Of a DNA stretch of 64,000 nt, positions 8,696 to 17,594 are shown one piece after another. This stretch comes from Ruminimicrobiellum sp045223915. Lineage in GTDB: Bacteria > Elusimicrobiota > Endomicrobiia > Endomicrobiales > Endomicrobiaceae. The DNA lies in NCBI GenBank assembly GCA_045223915.1, contig JBGUZU010000018.1, positions 16,054-80,053 of the forward strand, given 5' to 3'. Position 1 is the stretch's first letter. Each line of letters opens with the position of its first letter. Position numbers and translations under genes: made by a program. The notes under the pieces were generated by a model. The model searched no databases. It had not been told where the DNA came from and saw only the letters and a list, made by a program, of their open reading frames with translations.

Positions 8696-10879
8696 ATGAC
8701 TATATCATTAGACAATTTAAACAATTCACAAAAAGAAGCCGTCTTACATACAGACGGTCCGTTAATAATTTTTGCAGGTGCAGGGACCGGCAAAACAAGA
8801 GTTATTACATATAGAATTGCATATTTGTTGGAACAGGGTGTAAAACCTTACAACATATTGGCAGTTACATTTACAAATAAAGCCGCAAACGAAATGAGAA
8901 AAAGGGTTAACGAGTTAACCGACAACATGGCTTTTGATGTCAGAGTTTCCACTTTCCATTCGTTCTGCTTATACCTTTTATCCTGCGAAGCAAAAAATTT
9001 CGGTATAGATCCGAACTTTCTTATATACGATATGGGCGAGCAGGTAAATGTTGTAAAAGAATGTATAAAAGAATTAAATCTTGACGATAAAAAGTTTAAA
9101 CCTACATGGGTGGCAAACAGAATAAGCAGAGCAAAAGACGATTTGGACAGCCCGCAGGATATGAACGATGATTGCCAAGCAAAAGGTGACTTTTACGGTA
9201 AAACGGTATCGGCAATATACGAACTTTATCAAAAGAAATTAAAAACTTATAACGCTTTTGATTTCGGTGATTTGATAATGCAAACGGTTTTAAATTTACA
9301 GGCAAATCCGGACATTCTTTCAAAATATCAAGACAAATTTCAATACATATTGGTGGACGAGTATCAGGACACCAACCATGCACAATATGTTTTAACGAAA
9401 ATGTTGGCGGAAAAATATAAGAACATATGTGTAGTAGGTGACGATGATCAAAGTATTTATTCTTGGCGAGGAGCGGATATAACAAACATCCTTGACTTTG
9501 AAAAAGATTATCCCGGTTGTACCACGGTAAAACTTGAAGAAAATTATCGTTCTACGCCAAAGATACTTCAAAGAGCATGGAATGTGGTTAAAAATAATAC
9601 GGGCAGAGTACCTAAACAACTTTGGACAAGCAACGAAGATAAAGGTAACATAAATGTTTTCCAAAATATGAACGAAAATGATGAAGCTGCCAGAGTTGTG
9701 GATATGATACTTATAAACAGAGAAAGCGGTTACAAACTTTCCGATTTTGCGATTTTTTACAGAACAAATGCACAGTCCAGAGCATTGGAAGATGCTTTAA
9801 GAAGACAAGGCATACCTTACAACATTGTCGGAACATTAAAGTTTTACGAAAGAGCCGAAATTAAAGATATTATGGCATACTTAAAACTTATACATAATCC
9901 AAACGATAATGTAAGTTTTAGAAGAGTAGTAAATGTCCCCAGAAGAGGGGTGGGGAAATCTTCTATGGACAAATTGGAAGCTTTTGCCACATCCAAAGGT
10001 ATTTCGTTATATGAAGCATTAAAGTTTGTCGGAACGGATATTATCCCGAGAGGCTCGCTTGCCGCAATGAACTCGTTCAGGCAAATAATAGAAAAAAATG
10101 TGCTTACAAAATATGATAAAACCGTAAAAGAAATAGTGGAAACGGTAATAGAAGATTCCGGTTATATAAGAGAACTTGAACTTACCGATAGTCCGGAAAA
10201 CAAAAGCAGAATAGAAAATATACAAGAATTTGTTTCCGCGGTTGAAGATTTTGAAAGAAGATCACCGGACAGATCACTTGCCGGGTACTTATCGCAAGTA
10301 GCACTTGTTACCGATATAGATTCTTGGCAGGATACGGAAGATAAAGTTACACTTATGACACTCCATTTAGCTAAGGGGTTAGAGTTTAAAAATGTGTTCA
10401 TAGTCGGTTTGGAAGAAGGTCTTTTCCCTATAGGTGAATCCGCTTACGATGAACAAGAATTGGAAGAAGAAAGAAGACTTATGTATGTAGGTATGACAAG
10501 AGCAAAAGAGAATTTATATATGACTTGGGCAACAGAAAGAACGGTTTTCGGTAAAACAAAATGGAATATGCCTTCAAGGTTTTTATTGGAAGCAGGTTTT
10601 ACGGAACAACTTTCCAACAGAGCGGCACATAATGTTGTAACAAATACAATCCCGTTTGAATCTAAATATAAAGAAGAAATAACTTACGAACCTTTGGAAA
10701 GAGCAGATGATAGTCCGTACCAAATAGGAACTCTTGTTTCTCATCAGGCTTTTGGTAACGGAAAGATAATAGAAAAGAGCGGTTCCGGTGATAATTTGAA
10801 GTTGGTAGTACTGTTTTCAAACGGACAATGGAAAAAATTGTTGGCAAAGTTTGCTAATTTAACAATAATAAAAAATTGA
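8696..10879 (+). CDS. pcrA: ATP-dependent DNA helicase, PcrA/UvrD type
   Basis: A 727-residue superfamily 1A helicase that unwinds DNA 3' to 5' in nucleotide excision and mismatch repair and in clearing stalled complexes. Walker A AGAGTGKTR is near residue 30. DEYQDTNHAQ (motif II), GDDDQSIYSWRGA (III) and VTLMTLHLAKGLEFKNV (V) follow in order, with the LMYVGMTRAKENL segment of motif VI. The last 60 residues form the Tudor-like domain (GTLVSHQAFGNGKI), which in PcrA contacts RNA polymerase. ATG 8696 was chosen because the upstream in-frame TTG lies in the promoter. There is no Shine-Dalgarno sequence. Confidence 0.95.
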   Translation: MTISLDNLNNSQKEAVLHTDGPLIIFAGAGTGKTRVITYRIAYLLEQGVKPYNILAVTFTNKAANEMRKRVNELTDNMAFDVRVSTFHSFCLYLLSCEAKNFGIDPNFLIYDMGEQVNVVKECIKELNLDDKKFKPTWVANRISRAKDDLDSPQDMNDDCQAKGDFYGKTVSAIYELYQKKLKTYNAFDFGDLIMQTVLNLQANPDILSKYQDKFQYILVDEYQDTNHAQYVLTKMLAEKYKNICVVGDDDQSIYSWRGADITNILDFEKDYPGCTTVKLEENYRSTPKILQRAWNVVKNNTGRVPKQLWTSNEDKGNINVFQNMNENDEAARVVDMILINRESGYKLSDFAIFYRTNAQSRALEDALRRQGIPYNIVGTLKFYERAEIKDIMAYLKLIHNPNDNVSFRRVVNVPRRGVGKSSMDKLEAFATSKGISLYEALKFVGTDIIPRGSLAAMNSFRQIIEKNVLTKYDKTVKEIVETVIEDSGYIRELELTDSPENKSRIENIQEFVSAVEDFERRSPDRSLAGYLSQVALVTDIDSWQDTEDKVTLMTLHLAKGLEFKNVFIVGLEEGLFPIGESAYDEQELEEERRLMYVGMTRAKENLYMTWATERTVFGKTKWNMPSRFLLEAGFTEQLSNRAAHNVVTNTIPFESKYKEEITYEPLERADDSPYQIGTLVSHQAFGNGKIIEKSGSGDNLKLVVLFSNGQWKKLLAKFANLTIIKN

Positions 10880-10952
10880 AAAATAATTGAAAAATAAAAT
10901 AAAAAAGGTTAAAATATTAAGAAGTGTTGAAAAAATTAAATTAGGAGAAAAC

Positions 10953-13900
10953 ATGAAAAAACTTTTAGCAACTTGTTTTTTTGTTTTTACCGGTTTATTC
11001 ATATATATGTGTGCTTATGCAGAAACTGTGTCGATAAGCGGTGCAGTTACTCAATTTTCGTCATCTTCAGGGTTGGCACTTAACGATATTACAATTGATG
11101 TTACCGGAACAAAAACTTTAAAAGTAAAAACAGGAAGAACAGGCAACTACATAATTGCCGGTCTTGAAAAAGGTGGTACTTATACACTGAGAATATCAAA
11201 ACCGGGATATACGTTCACACCTGAAACAAAAGTTTTCAAAAATTTGGAAGAAAGTAAAATCAATCAGGATTTTGTGGCTTCAAGTGCAAAATATTCTATA
11301 AGCGGAAAGGTTATTGTAGGCGGAAAACCGGCAAAAGGCGTTATTGTTATGATTAATAACAGGCCCATAAAATATTATACCGATGATAACGGAGAATATG
11401 TTATAGCTAATTTGGAATATAATGGTCCGTATGAAGTGAAAGTTGTATCAGACAAATATGCTTTTAATTCTTTCAAAACAGAGTTTTTGGAAAAAAATGT
11501 TGTACATGATTTCAAAAAAGATATTACACTCGCAGGAAGAGTTACTTCTTCCGGAGAGGGACTTGCCGGAATAGAAATAGATATTAATGGCGTAAGATAT
11601 AAAACAGATGAAGATGGATATTATAAAGTAGAATCAGCTGTTACAAACGGAGACTATGTTATAAAAGTGGCTGATAATAAATATGATTCTTCACCGAAAT
11701 CAATACCTGTAACTAAAGTAACGAGTGATAAAGATAATCTTGATTTTGAAATATCAGGTCAGTTTATAGGAAAGGTTACATATAACGGAAAACCTCTTAA
11801 AAATGTCATAGTTAATGTAAGTGATATTGACGAAGAGTTTAAATCCGATGCACAGGGTATGTTTAAAGTTCCGGATTTGGGATTAAACAAATATTACAAA
11901 ATTTCAATATCAAGCAAAGGATATACTTTTAATCCTAAAGAAAAAATAATAAATTCCTTAATGAAGGAATCCAGTTATCAAGAATTTAAAGCCGAAAATG
12001 AAAAATATAATATAACGGTTAAAGCTGTTCGCGGAACTGTTCCTTTAGAAAAAGTAGATATAAAGTTAGATAATGCCACATATAAAACAGATAAAAACGG
12101 AACATATGTAATAAAAGGGGTAACAGGGGGCAGTAAATACATAATAACTGCAAGTAAGAGTGGAATGGAGTTTGCTAAATCAAAACAAATTATAGATAAA
12201 TTGCAACAAGATGAAACAGTTTATTTTGAGGGAGCATTAAATGTTTCCGGTAAAGTTTTGAATGGTGTAAGGCCATTAAAAGATGCTGTTGTATTGTGCA
12301 ATGATAAAACGGCAAAAACCGATGTAAACGGTAAATATATATTAAAGAATTTAGCACCACATGAAGACTATAGTATAAGAGTTTCCAGTGATAGTTTTGT
12401 ATTCAGAACACCTGAGATAGAAATTTCCGATTTATCAAATGATTTGGAAAATATCAATTTTGCTGTTTTGTCTGATGAAGAAGAACCGGAAGCAATAGAA
12501 GAAGAAAGTAAGCCTTCCATCGAAGTTGTTAAAGAGGATAAATCCGAGAAAGAAAGACTTAAAGCAGAAAAAGAAGAGGCAGCAAGACTGGCAAAGGAAG
12601 AAAAGATAAGAGCAGCCGAAGAAGCAAAAGCTGAGGCAGAAAGAATCAAAGCGGAAAAAGAAGAGGCAGCAAGATTAGCAAAAGAAGAAAAGATAAGAGC
12701 AGCCGAAGAAGCAAAGGCTGAGGCGGAAAGAATCAAAGCGGAAAAAGAAGAGGCAGCAAGACTAGCAAGGGAAGAAAAGTTAAGAGCGAAAGAAGAGGCT
12801 GAAGAACAGGCTCGCATGGAAGCCGAAATGAGAAAACTTGAAGCAGAAGAAAAAATGAGAGCCTCTTTGGAAGAAAAAGAAAGAGCCGCCGAAGAAGCAA
12901 AAGCCGAGAAAGAAAGAATAAAGGCAGAGAAAGAAGAAGCAATAAGATTAGCAAAGGAAGAAAAGATAAGAGCAGCCGAAGAAGCAAAAGCTGAGAAAGA
13001 AAGACTTAAAGCAGAAAAAGAAGAGGCAGCAAGGTTAGCGAAGGAAGAAAAGTTAAGAGCGAAAGAAGAAGCCGAAGAACAAGCACGTATGGAAGCTGAA
13101 ATGAGAAAGCTTGAAGCAGAAGAAAAGATTAGAGAGGCCGAAGAAGAAAAACAAGCAAGAATAGAAGAAGCCAAAGCAGAGAAAGAAAGAATCAAGGCAG
13201 AGAAAGAAGAAGCAATAAGATTAGCAAAAGAAGAAAAGATAAGAGCAGCCGAAGAAGCTAAAGCTGAAAAAGAGAGAATTAAAGCAGAAAAAGAAGAAGC
13301 GATAAGGTTAGCAAAAGAAGAAAAAGAAAGAGCAATAGAAGAAGAAAGAATAGAGAAAGAAAGATTAAAAGCTGAAAAAGCTGAAGAAGCAAGATTGGCA
13401 AAAGAAGAAAAACAAAGAGCCAAAGAAGAGGCTGAAGAACAAGCAAGGTTAAATGCAGAAATAAGAAAACTTGAAGCGGAAGAGAAAATGAGAGCCGCTT
13501 TGGAAGAAAAACAAAGAGCCGAAGAAGAAAAACAAAGAGCCGCCGAAGAAGCAAAAGCCGAGAAAGAAAGAATAAAGGCAGAAAAAGAAGAGGCAGCAAG
13601 ATTAGCAAAAGAAGAAAAACAAAGAGCCAAAGAAGAGGCTGAAGAACAAGCAAGGTTAAATGCAGAAATAAGAAAACTTGAAGCAGAAGAAAAAATGAGA
13701 TTAGCCTTGGAAGAGAAAAGAAGAATTGAAGAGGAAAAGCAAGCAAGAATAGAAGCGGAAAAAGCAGAGAAAGAAAGAATAAAAGCAGAAAAAGAAGAGG
13801 CTGAAAGATTAGCAAGAGAAGAAAAGATAAGAGCAGCCGAAGAAGCAAAAGCTGAGGCAGAAAGAATCAAGGCAGAGAAAGAAGAAGCCGAAAGAATAGC

Positions 13901-15170
13901 AAAAGAAGAAAAGATAAGAGCAAAGCAGGAAGCAGAAGAGCAGGCAAGATTAGAAGCTGAATTGAAAAAATTAGAAGAAGAAGAAAAGCAAAGAGCTATA
14001 TTAGAAGAAAAACAAAGAATTGAAGAAGAAAAACAAGCAAGAATAGAAGCGGAAAAAGCCGAGAAAGAAAGACTCAAAGCAGAAAAAGAAGAAGCCGAAA
14101 GATTGGCAAGGGAAGAGAAATTAAGAGCGGAAGAAGAAGCAAGATTAGAAAAGGAAAGAATTAAGGCTGAAAAAGAAGAGTTGGAAAGATTAGCAAAAGA
14201 AGAAAAAGAAAGAGCTGAAGAAGAAAGGCTCAAGGCTGAGAAAGAAGAAGCAGAAAGATTGGCAAAAGAAGAAAAAGAAAGAGCCGAAGAGGCAGCAAGA
14301 CTTGAAGAAGAAAGAATAAAGGCAGAGAAAGAAGAAGCAGAAAGAATAGCAAAAGAAGAAAAGTTAAGAGCGGAAGAAGAAGCAAGAGCTGAAGCTGAAA
14401 GAATCAAAGCAGAAAAAGAAGAAGCAGAAAGAATAGCAAAAGAAGAAAAAGAAAGAGCCGAAGAGGCAGCAAGACTTGAGGCAGAAAGAATCAAGGCAGA
14501 GAAAGAAGAAGCAGAAAGAATAGCAAAAGAAGAAAAGTTAAAAGCGGAAGAAGAAGCAAGAGCTGAGGCTGAAAGAATCAAAGCAGAAAAAGAAGAAGCT
14601 GAAAGAATAGCTAAGGAAGAAAAGTTAAGAGCGGAAGAAGAAGCAAGGGCTGAAAAAGAAAGGCTTAAGGCAGAGAAAGAAGAAGCGGCAAGAATAGCAA
14701 AAGAAGAAAAACAAAGAGCAGCCGAAGAAGCCAAAATAAAGAAAGTTGAAAAAGAAGAAATTTCGAATGATGTAAAGAAAGAAACTTTCTACATAGAAGG
14801 TAGAGTTTTAAAATCGAAATTCGGAGTAAAAGGAGTACAGGTTCGTTTATTATTGGCAAGTGAAGAAAAAATTTATTTAACGGATAAAAACGGTTATTAT
14901 AAAATTGCCGGTTTGGAAAAAGGTCAAAATTATTTGATAACTGTTCTTTCAGGTAAAGAGATTTTGAATATATCTCCTAAATCCAGAACATATAAGAATT
15001 TGTCCGGTAACATGAAGAATCAAAATTTCTATGTTGTGGAAAAGATTGTTATAAATAAAAATAAAAAACCTGTTAAAAAAACAAAAGTTGACGGACAAGA
15101 ACAAGATTGGAATACGAGATACGGATTAGAAAATAGTAATGGAATAATAAAAAAAGATATAGAGTGGTAA
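10953..15170 (+). CDS. Giant rod protein: regulatory-like beta domains around a charged helix
   Basis: The start is ATG 10953, preceded by AGGAG at 10943; an upstream in-frame extension lacks a ribosome site and would bury the signal peptide. The 1405 residues comprise a signal peptide, six beta-sandwich repeats of about 75-80 residues of the carboxypeptidase-regulatory-like type (each with a TDxxGxYxIxxL-like core), a region at about 529-1269 made almost only of Glu, Lys, Ala and Arg, and a seventh beta repeat with a short tail. The charged region looks like a single alpha helix or coiled coil. At 0.15 nm per residue, 740 residues would span about 110 nm. An exported spacer or surface rod is inferred; no anchor is seen. 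Confidence 0.75.
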   Translation: MKKLLATCFFVFTGLFIYMCAYAETVSISGAVTQFSSSSGLALNDITIDVTGTKTLKVKTGRTGNYIIAGLEKGGTYTLRISKPGYTFTPETKVFKNLEESKINQDFVASSAKYSISGKVIVGGKPAKGVIVMINNRPIKYYTDDNGEYVIANLEYNGPYEVKVVSDKYAFNSFKTEFLEKNVVHDFKKDITLAGRVTSSGEGLAGIEIDINGVRYKTDEDGYYKVESAVTNGDYVIKVADNKYDSSPKSIPVTKVTSDKDNLDFEISGQFIGKVTYNGKPLKNVIVNVSDIDEEFKSDAQGMFKVPDLGLNKYYKISISSKGYTFNPKEKIINSLMKESSYQEFKAENEKYNITVKAVRGTVPLEKVDIKLDNATYKTDKNGTYVIKGVTGGSKYIITASKSGMEFAKSKQIIDKLQQDETVYFEGALNVSGKVLNGVRPLKDAVVLCNDKTAKTDVNGKYILKNLAPHEDYSIRVSSDSFVFRTPEIEISDLSNDLENINFAVLSDEEEPEAIEEESKPSIEVVKEDKSEKERLKAEKEEAARLAKEEKIRAAEEAKAEAERIKAEKEEAARLAKEEKIRAAEEAKAEAERIKAEKEEAARLAREEKLRAKEEAEEQARMEAEMRKLEAEEKMRASLEEKERAAEEAKAEKERIKAEKEEAIRLAKEEKIRAAEEAKAEKERLKAEKEEAARLAKEEKLRAKEEAEEQARMEAEMRKLEAEEKIREAEEEKQARIEEAKAEKERIKAEKEEAIRLAKEEKIRAAEEAKAEKERIKAEKEEAIRLAKEEKERAIEEERIEKERLKAEKAEEARLAKEEKQRAKEEAEEQARLNAEIRKLEAEEKMRAALEEKQRAEEEKQRAAEEAKAEKERIKAEKEEAARLAKEEKQRAKEEAEEQARLNAEIRKLEAEEKMRLALEEKRRIEEEKQARIEAEKAEKERIKAEKEEAERLAREEKIRAAEEAKAEAERIKAEKEEAERIAKEEKIRAKQEAEEQARLEAELKKLEEEEKQRAILEEKQRIEEEKQARIEAEKAEKERLKAEKEEAERLAREEKLRAEEEARLEKERIKAEKEELERLAKEEKERAEEERLKAEKEEAERLAKEEKERAEEAARLEEERIKAEKEEAERIAKEEKLRAEEEARAEAERIKAEKEEAERIAKEEKERAEEAARLEAERIKAEKEEAERIAKEEKLKAEEEARAEAERIKAEKEEAERIAKEEKLRAEEEARAEKERLKAEKEEAARIAKEEKQRAAEEAKIKKVEKEEISNDVKKETFYIEGRVLKSKFGVKGVQVRLLLASEEKIYLTDKNGYYKIAGLEKGQNYLITVLSGKEILNISPKSRTYKNLSGNMKNQNFYVVEKIVINKNKKPVKKTKVDGQEQDWNTRYGLENSNGIIKKDIEW
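12541..14760 (+). repeat. Tandem repeats coding the charged helix
   Basis: The underlying unit is 87 bp (29 codons), for example from 12644 to 12731, encoding variants of IKAEKEEAARLAKEEKIRA followed by AEEAKAEAER. Inserted subtypes contain AEEQARxxAExRKLEAEEK. Copies differ mostly at silent or conservative positions, which fits expansion by unequal exchange followed by purifying selection. Copy number probably varies among strains. The antisense strand is also open for long stretches because GAA/AAA codons reverse to TTC/TTT; that is an artefact. Confidence 0.85.
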
Positions 15171-15176
15171 CTTTTG

Positions 15177-16262
15177 ATGAAAGCTATAAATGTAAAGTTG
15201 AAACAAAATCCATATCCGATAATATTTTCAGATAATAATAAGAGTTTGTTAGCAAATTTAAAAAAATATCTTCCTAACAGGAAGATATTTTTTGTTTCCG
15301 ATACAAATGTTTCAAAATTATATTTAAAAGAACTGGTTTCTCTCCTAAAAAAAGAAAAATTTGTAGTAGAAAGTTTTACTTTTAAGGCAGGGGAACAATC
15401 AAAGAACATAAACACCTTAATTGATATGTATAACTATGCTTTGAAAGCAGGTGTTGACAGAAAATTTACAGTGGCTGCATTAGGTGGCGGTGTGGTAGGA
15501 GATGTTTCGGGATTGTTTGCATCTACATATATGAGAGGTTTAGGCCTTGTACAAATTCCTACATCATTACTTGCTATGGTTGATTCTTCCATAGGCGGGA
15601 AAACCGGTATAGATTTGGAAATGGGTAAAAATGTTGTAGGTACATTTTATCAACCTAAATTTGTATATATAAATTCAAATTTTATAGAAACCTTAAGTCT
15701 CGAACATATAAAAAACGGCATGGCGGAAGTAATTAAATATGCAATTACTTTCAGCTCCAAATTTTTTAATGAATTAGATGCAATATTAAACAAATCTGTT
15801 ATAAATAAAAAAGATTTCGATAAAATTATTTACGAGTGCTGTAAATTTAAAGCAAAAGTTGTGGAAGAAGATGAAAAAGAAAGAAAAGGTGTAAGAGAGT
15901 TGTTAAATTTCGGACACACATTCGGACATGCTTTGGAAACCATAACAAAATATAAAAAATATTTGCATGGTGAAGCTGTCGCTATCGGAATGTTGTTTGT
16001 TGCCGAACTTTCTAGCAGAATTAAATTTTGTGATAATGTAACAAAACAAAAAATAAAAGATATGGTTGTCGGTTCCGGATTTAACGATAACATCAACTTA
16101 AAAGTTAATCCTATAGATTTATTGAATATAATGAAGAAAGATAAGAAATCTGTTTCCGGTAAGATAAGATTTGTTTTACCTGAAAAAATCGGTAAAGCCA
16201 AAACAGGTATAGAAATAGATAATAAAATAATTTTAAATACAATAAAGGATTTTTTAAAATGA
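15177..16262 (+). CDS. aroB: 3-dehydroquinate synthase
   Basis: A 361-residue protein that cyclises DAHP to 3-dehydroquinate using NAD and a divalent metal, the second shikimate-pathway step. The NAD-binding segment ALGGGVVGDVSGLFASTYMRG and the family segment PTSLLAMVDSSIGGKTGI are clear. The metal-binding histidines lie in LNFGHTFGHALE and YLHGEAVAIGM. ATG 15177 is preferred to the TTG directly before it. The gene follows the rod-protein gene after 6 bases and overlaps aroQ by 4, so it may depend partly on read-through from upstream. The ribosome site is weak. Confidence 0.96.
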   Translation: MKAINVKLKQNPYPIIFSDNNKSLLANLKKYLPNRKIFFVSDTNVSKLYLKELVSLLKKEKFVVESFTFKAGEQSKNINTLIDMYNYALKAGVDRKFTVAALGGGVVGDVSGLFASTYMRGLGLVQIPTSLLAMVDSSIGGKTGIDLEMGKNVVGTFYQPKFVYINSNFIETLSLEHIKNGMAEVIKYAITFSSKFFNELDAILNKSVINKKDFDKIIYECCKFKAKVVEEDEKERKGVRELLNFGHTFGHALETITKYKKYLHGEAVAIGMLFVAELSSRIKFCDNVTKQKIKDMVVGSGFNDNINLKVNPIDLLNIMKKDKKSVSGKIRFVLPEKIGKAKTGIEIDNKIILNTIKDFLK

Positions 16263-16684
16263 AAAAAGTATTAATAATTAACGGACCTAATTTAAACTTG
16301 TTAGGTACAAGAGAACCTGAAATTTACGGCAAAACAACTTTGAAAGATATTGAAGCTGAATTAAAAAATAAAGCTGAAAAATTAAATGTTGAAATCGAAT
16401 GTTTTCAGTCAAATCATGAAGGTGAAATAGTTGATAAAATTTGCGGAGCAAAAGGAAACTTTGATGCTATTATAATAAATCCTGCGGCATATACTCATAC
16501 ATCGGTTGCAATAAGAGATGCTTTTGCCGCTGTTGATATACCTGCAATCGAGGTTCATATTTCCAATGTTTATTCAAGGGAAGAATTCAGACACAACTCT
16601 CTAATTGCACCTGTTGTTGTTGGTCAAATAGCCGGTCTTGGAATTTATGGATATCTTTTAGCTTTAGAATATTTCAGTAAATAA
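16259..16684 (+). CDS. aroQ: 3-dehydroquinate dehydratase, type II
   Basis: A 141-residue type II dehydroquinase, the dodecameric enzyme that removes water from 3-dehydroquinate. The N-terminal NGPNLNLLGTREPEIYG holds the catalytic Tyr and Arg of the flexible lid. NPAAYTHTSVAIRDA gives substrate-binding residues and EVHISN holds the catalytic His. Length matches the family. The ATGA overlap couples it to aroB, so two consecutive shikimate steps are made together. The terminator at 16697 follows directly. Confidence 0.97.
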   Translation: MKKVLIINGPNLNLLGTREPEIYGKTTLKDIEAELKNKAEKLNVEIECFQSNHEGEIVDKICGAKGNFDAIIINPAAYTHTSVAIRDAFAAVDIPAIEVHISNVYSREEFRHNSLIAPVVVGQIAGLGIYGYLLALEYFSK

Positions 16685-16696
16685 ATTTAATTAAAT

Positions 16697-16733
16697 AAAA
16701 AAACACTCTGTCGAAAGACAGAGTGTTTTTTTT
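16697..16733. terminator. Bidirectional terminator between aroQ and the cold-shock gene
   Basis: The stem AAAAACACTCTGTC / GACAGAGTGTTTTT has a GAAA tetraloop, with A and T runs on the two sides. It can end transcription from both converging genes. Confidence 0.9.
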
Positions 16734-16751
16734 ATTATGCTAGCAAAAAAA

Positions 16752-16955
16752 TTATATTTTTCTTATGTTAGCTGCTTTAGGACCTTTTTCTGATTCAACA
16801 ACATCAAATTCAACTTTGTCGCCTTCAGCAAGAGATTTAAAACCTTCTGCTTGAACAGCTGAATAATGTGCGAATACATCGCCTGAACCATCATCGTTGG
16901 AAATGAATCCATAACCTTTTTGGTCATTAAACCATTTTACTTTACCTTGTGCCAT
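16752..16955 (-). CDS. cspA: Cold-shock domain protein
   Basis: A 67-residue single cold-shock domain, the normal size for the CspA family of RNA/ssDNA chaperones. The RNP1 motif KGYGFI and RNP2 VFAHYS carry the aromatic residues that stack on nucleobases. AAGGAG lies upstream of the ATG. About 120 nt without genes separate it from the tRNA-Lys gene. Long leaders are common regulatory features of csp mRNAs, but no specific cold-shock element can be read here. Which Csp paralogue it is cannot be decided. Confidence 0.93.
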   Translation of the reverse strand: MAQGKVKWFNDQKGYGFISNDDGSGDVFAHYSAVQAEGFKSLAEGDKVEFDVVESEKGPKAANIRKI

Positions 16956-17078
16956 TTACGTCTACTCCTTATTTATAGTCCGATCAGGACTTTTTTAATA
17001 CGAACCGTTTGTTGGCTCGTTGATATATTTAAGTATTTATTGACTGATTTGTCAATAGTTTTTTATAAAATAAAAAAA

Positions 17079-17151
17079 TGCGTCATATAGGAATCGAACC
17101 TATAACCTAACGGTTAAGAGCCGTTTGCTCTACCAATTGAGCTAATGACGC
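17079..17151 (-). tRNA. tRNA-Lys (anticodon CTT)
   Basis: The complementary strand folds into a full cloverleaf: acceptor stem GCGTCAT / ATGACGC, discriminator A, anticodon stem AACGG / CCGTT with loop CTCTTAA, and T arm ATAGG-TTCGATT-CCTAT. The CTT anticodon reads AAG. The CCA end is not encoded. A second lysine tRNA (TTT) is expected elsewhere, because AAA dominates in these genes. Confidence 0.95.
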
Positions 17152-17204
17152 ATTTGTTTTCATAGTCAATATTTATATCATATTATTGAGTATTTTTTCA
17201 AGTA

Positions 17205-17233
17205 TTGACTAAAAAAAAAGTTTTAAGTATAAT
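17205..17233 (+). promoter_or_regulatory. Promoter of the tRNA-Ile2 gene
   Basis: TTGACT (17205-17210), 17 nt, then a perfect TATAAT (17228-17233), ending 20 nt before the tRNA. Confidence 0.8.
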
Positions 17234-17253
17234 ACTTGTGTTGTTTTTTTGAA

Positions 17254-17327
17254 GGGCCTGTAGCTCAGTTGGTTAGAGCACTCGACTCATAATCGAATGG
17301 TCGTAGGTTCAAGTCCTACCAGGCCCA
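17254..17327 (+). tRNA. tRNA-Ile2 (anticodon CAT, lysidine type)
   Basis: The cloverleaf has acceptor GGGCCTG / CAGGCCC, discriminator A, and anticodon loop CTCATAA. A CAT anticodon could mean Met or the minor Ile tRNA. The segment GACTCATAATCG followed by TGGTCG closely matches E. coli tRNA-Ile2, whose C34 is converted to lysidine by TilS to read AUA. AUA is frequent in the genes here, so this tRNA should be important. CCA is not encoded. Confidence 0.88.
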
Positions 17328-17410
17328 AATAAAGTTTAAAGATCTTTATTTTTATTAGTTTAAACTGTTTCTTTTCTATGAGAAAGGAGATTGTTTTTGT
17401 AGTTTAGAGT

Positions 17411-17442
17411 AACCGATTTCTTATTAGAAACCGGTTTTTTTT
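17411..17442 (+). terminator. Terminator downstream of tRNA-Ile2
   Basis: Stem AACCGATTTCT / AGAAACCGGTT (one mismatch), a short loop and a T-rich tail. The 80 nt between the tRNA and this hairpin hold further weak palindromes but no visible gene. Confidence 0.75.
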
Positions 17443-17462
17443 ATTTTATAGCAAAATATGTA

Positions 17463-17560
17463 AGTTTGAGTTGAAACAAAGTGTTTTCAAAATGAAGTGT
17501 ACTAAAAATATATCGTAGCAAATGGGTATATGATTTTTGAAAACACAAAGGTGTAAACCA
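17463..17560 (+). repeat. Hairpin element upstream of btuR
   Basis: The arms GTGTTTTCAAAAT (17481-17493) and ATTTTTGAAAACAC (17533-17546) enclose a core starting ATGAAGTGTACT and ending GGGTATATGAT. The element at 54231-54290, read on the opposite strand, has nearly the same core (ATGAAGTGTACT and GGGTGTACTTGAT) but a different stem. Symmetry continues weakly to the outer limits given. It lacks cobalamin-riboswitch signatures despite its position before a corrinoid gene. Confidence 0.6.
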
Positions 17561-17594
17561 AAATTACAAATCGTTATATAGAAGTAGAGGAAAT

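Noticed and set aside
12368..14734. A 788-codon open frame on the minus strand opposite the charged-helix region, rich in Ser, Phe and Ala
   Set aside because: GAA, AAA and GCA codons reverse to TTC, TTT and TGC and produce no stops. The composition mirrors the sense repeats, there is no ribosome site, and the sense gene has a signal peptide and folded domains.
12541..14760. Possible CRISPR-like or satellite array of regularly spaced repeats
   Set aside because: The repeats are contiguous, in frame and coding, with no unique spacers. No CRISPR array or cas gene was seen in the window.
17463..17560. Cobalamin riboswitch upstream of btuR
   Set aside because: Position suggested it, but none of the aptamer blocks (GGGAA, CAGTCC, AAGTCAGGAGACC) is present. 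The hairpin matches the element at 54231 instead.
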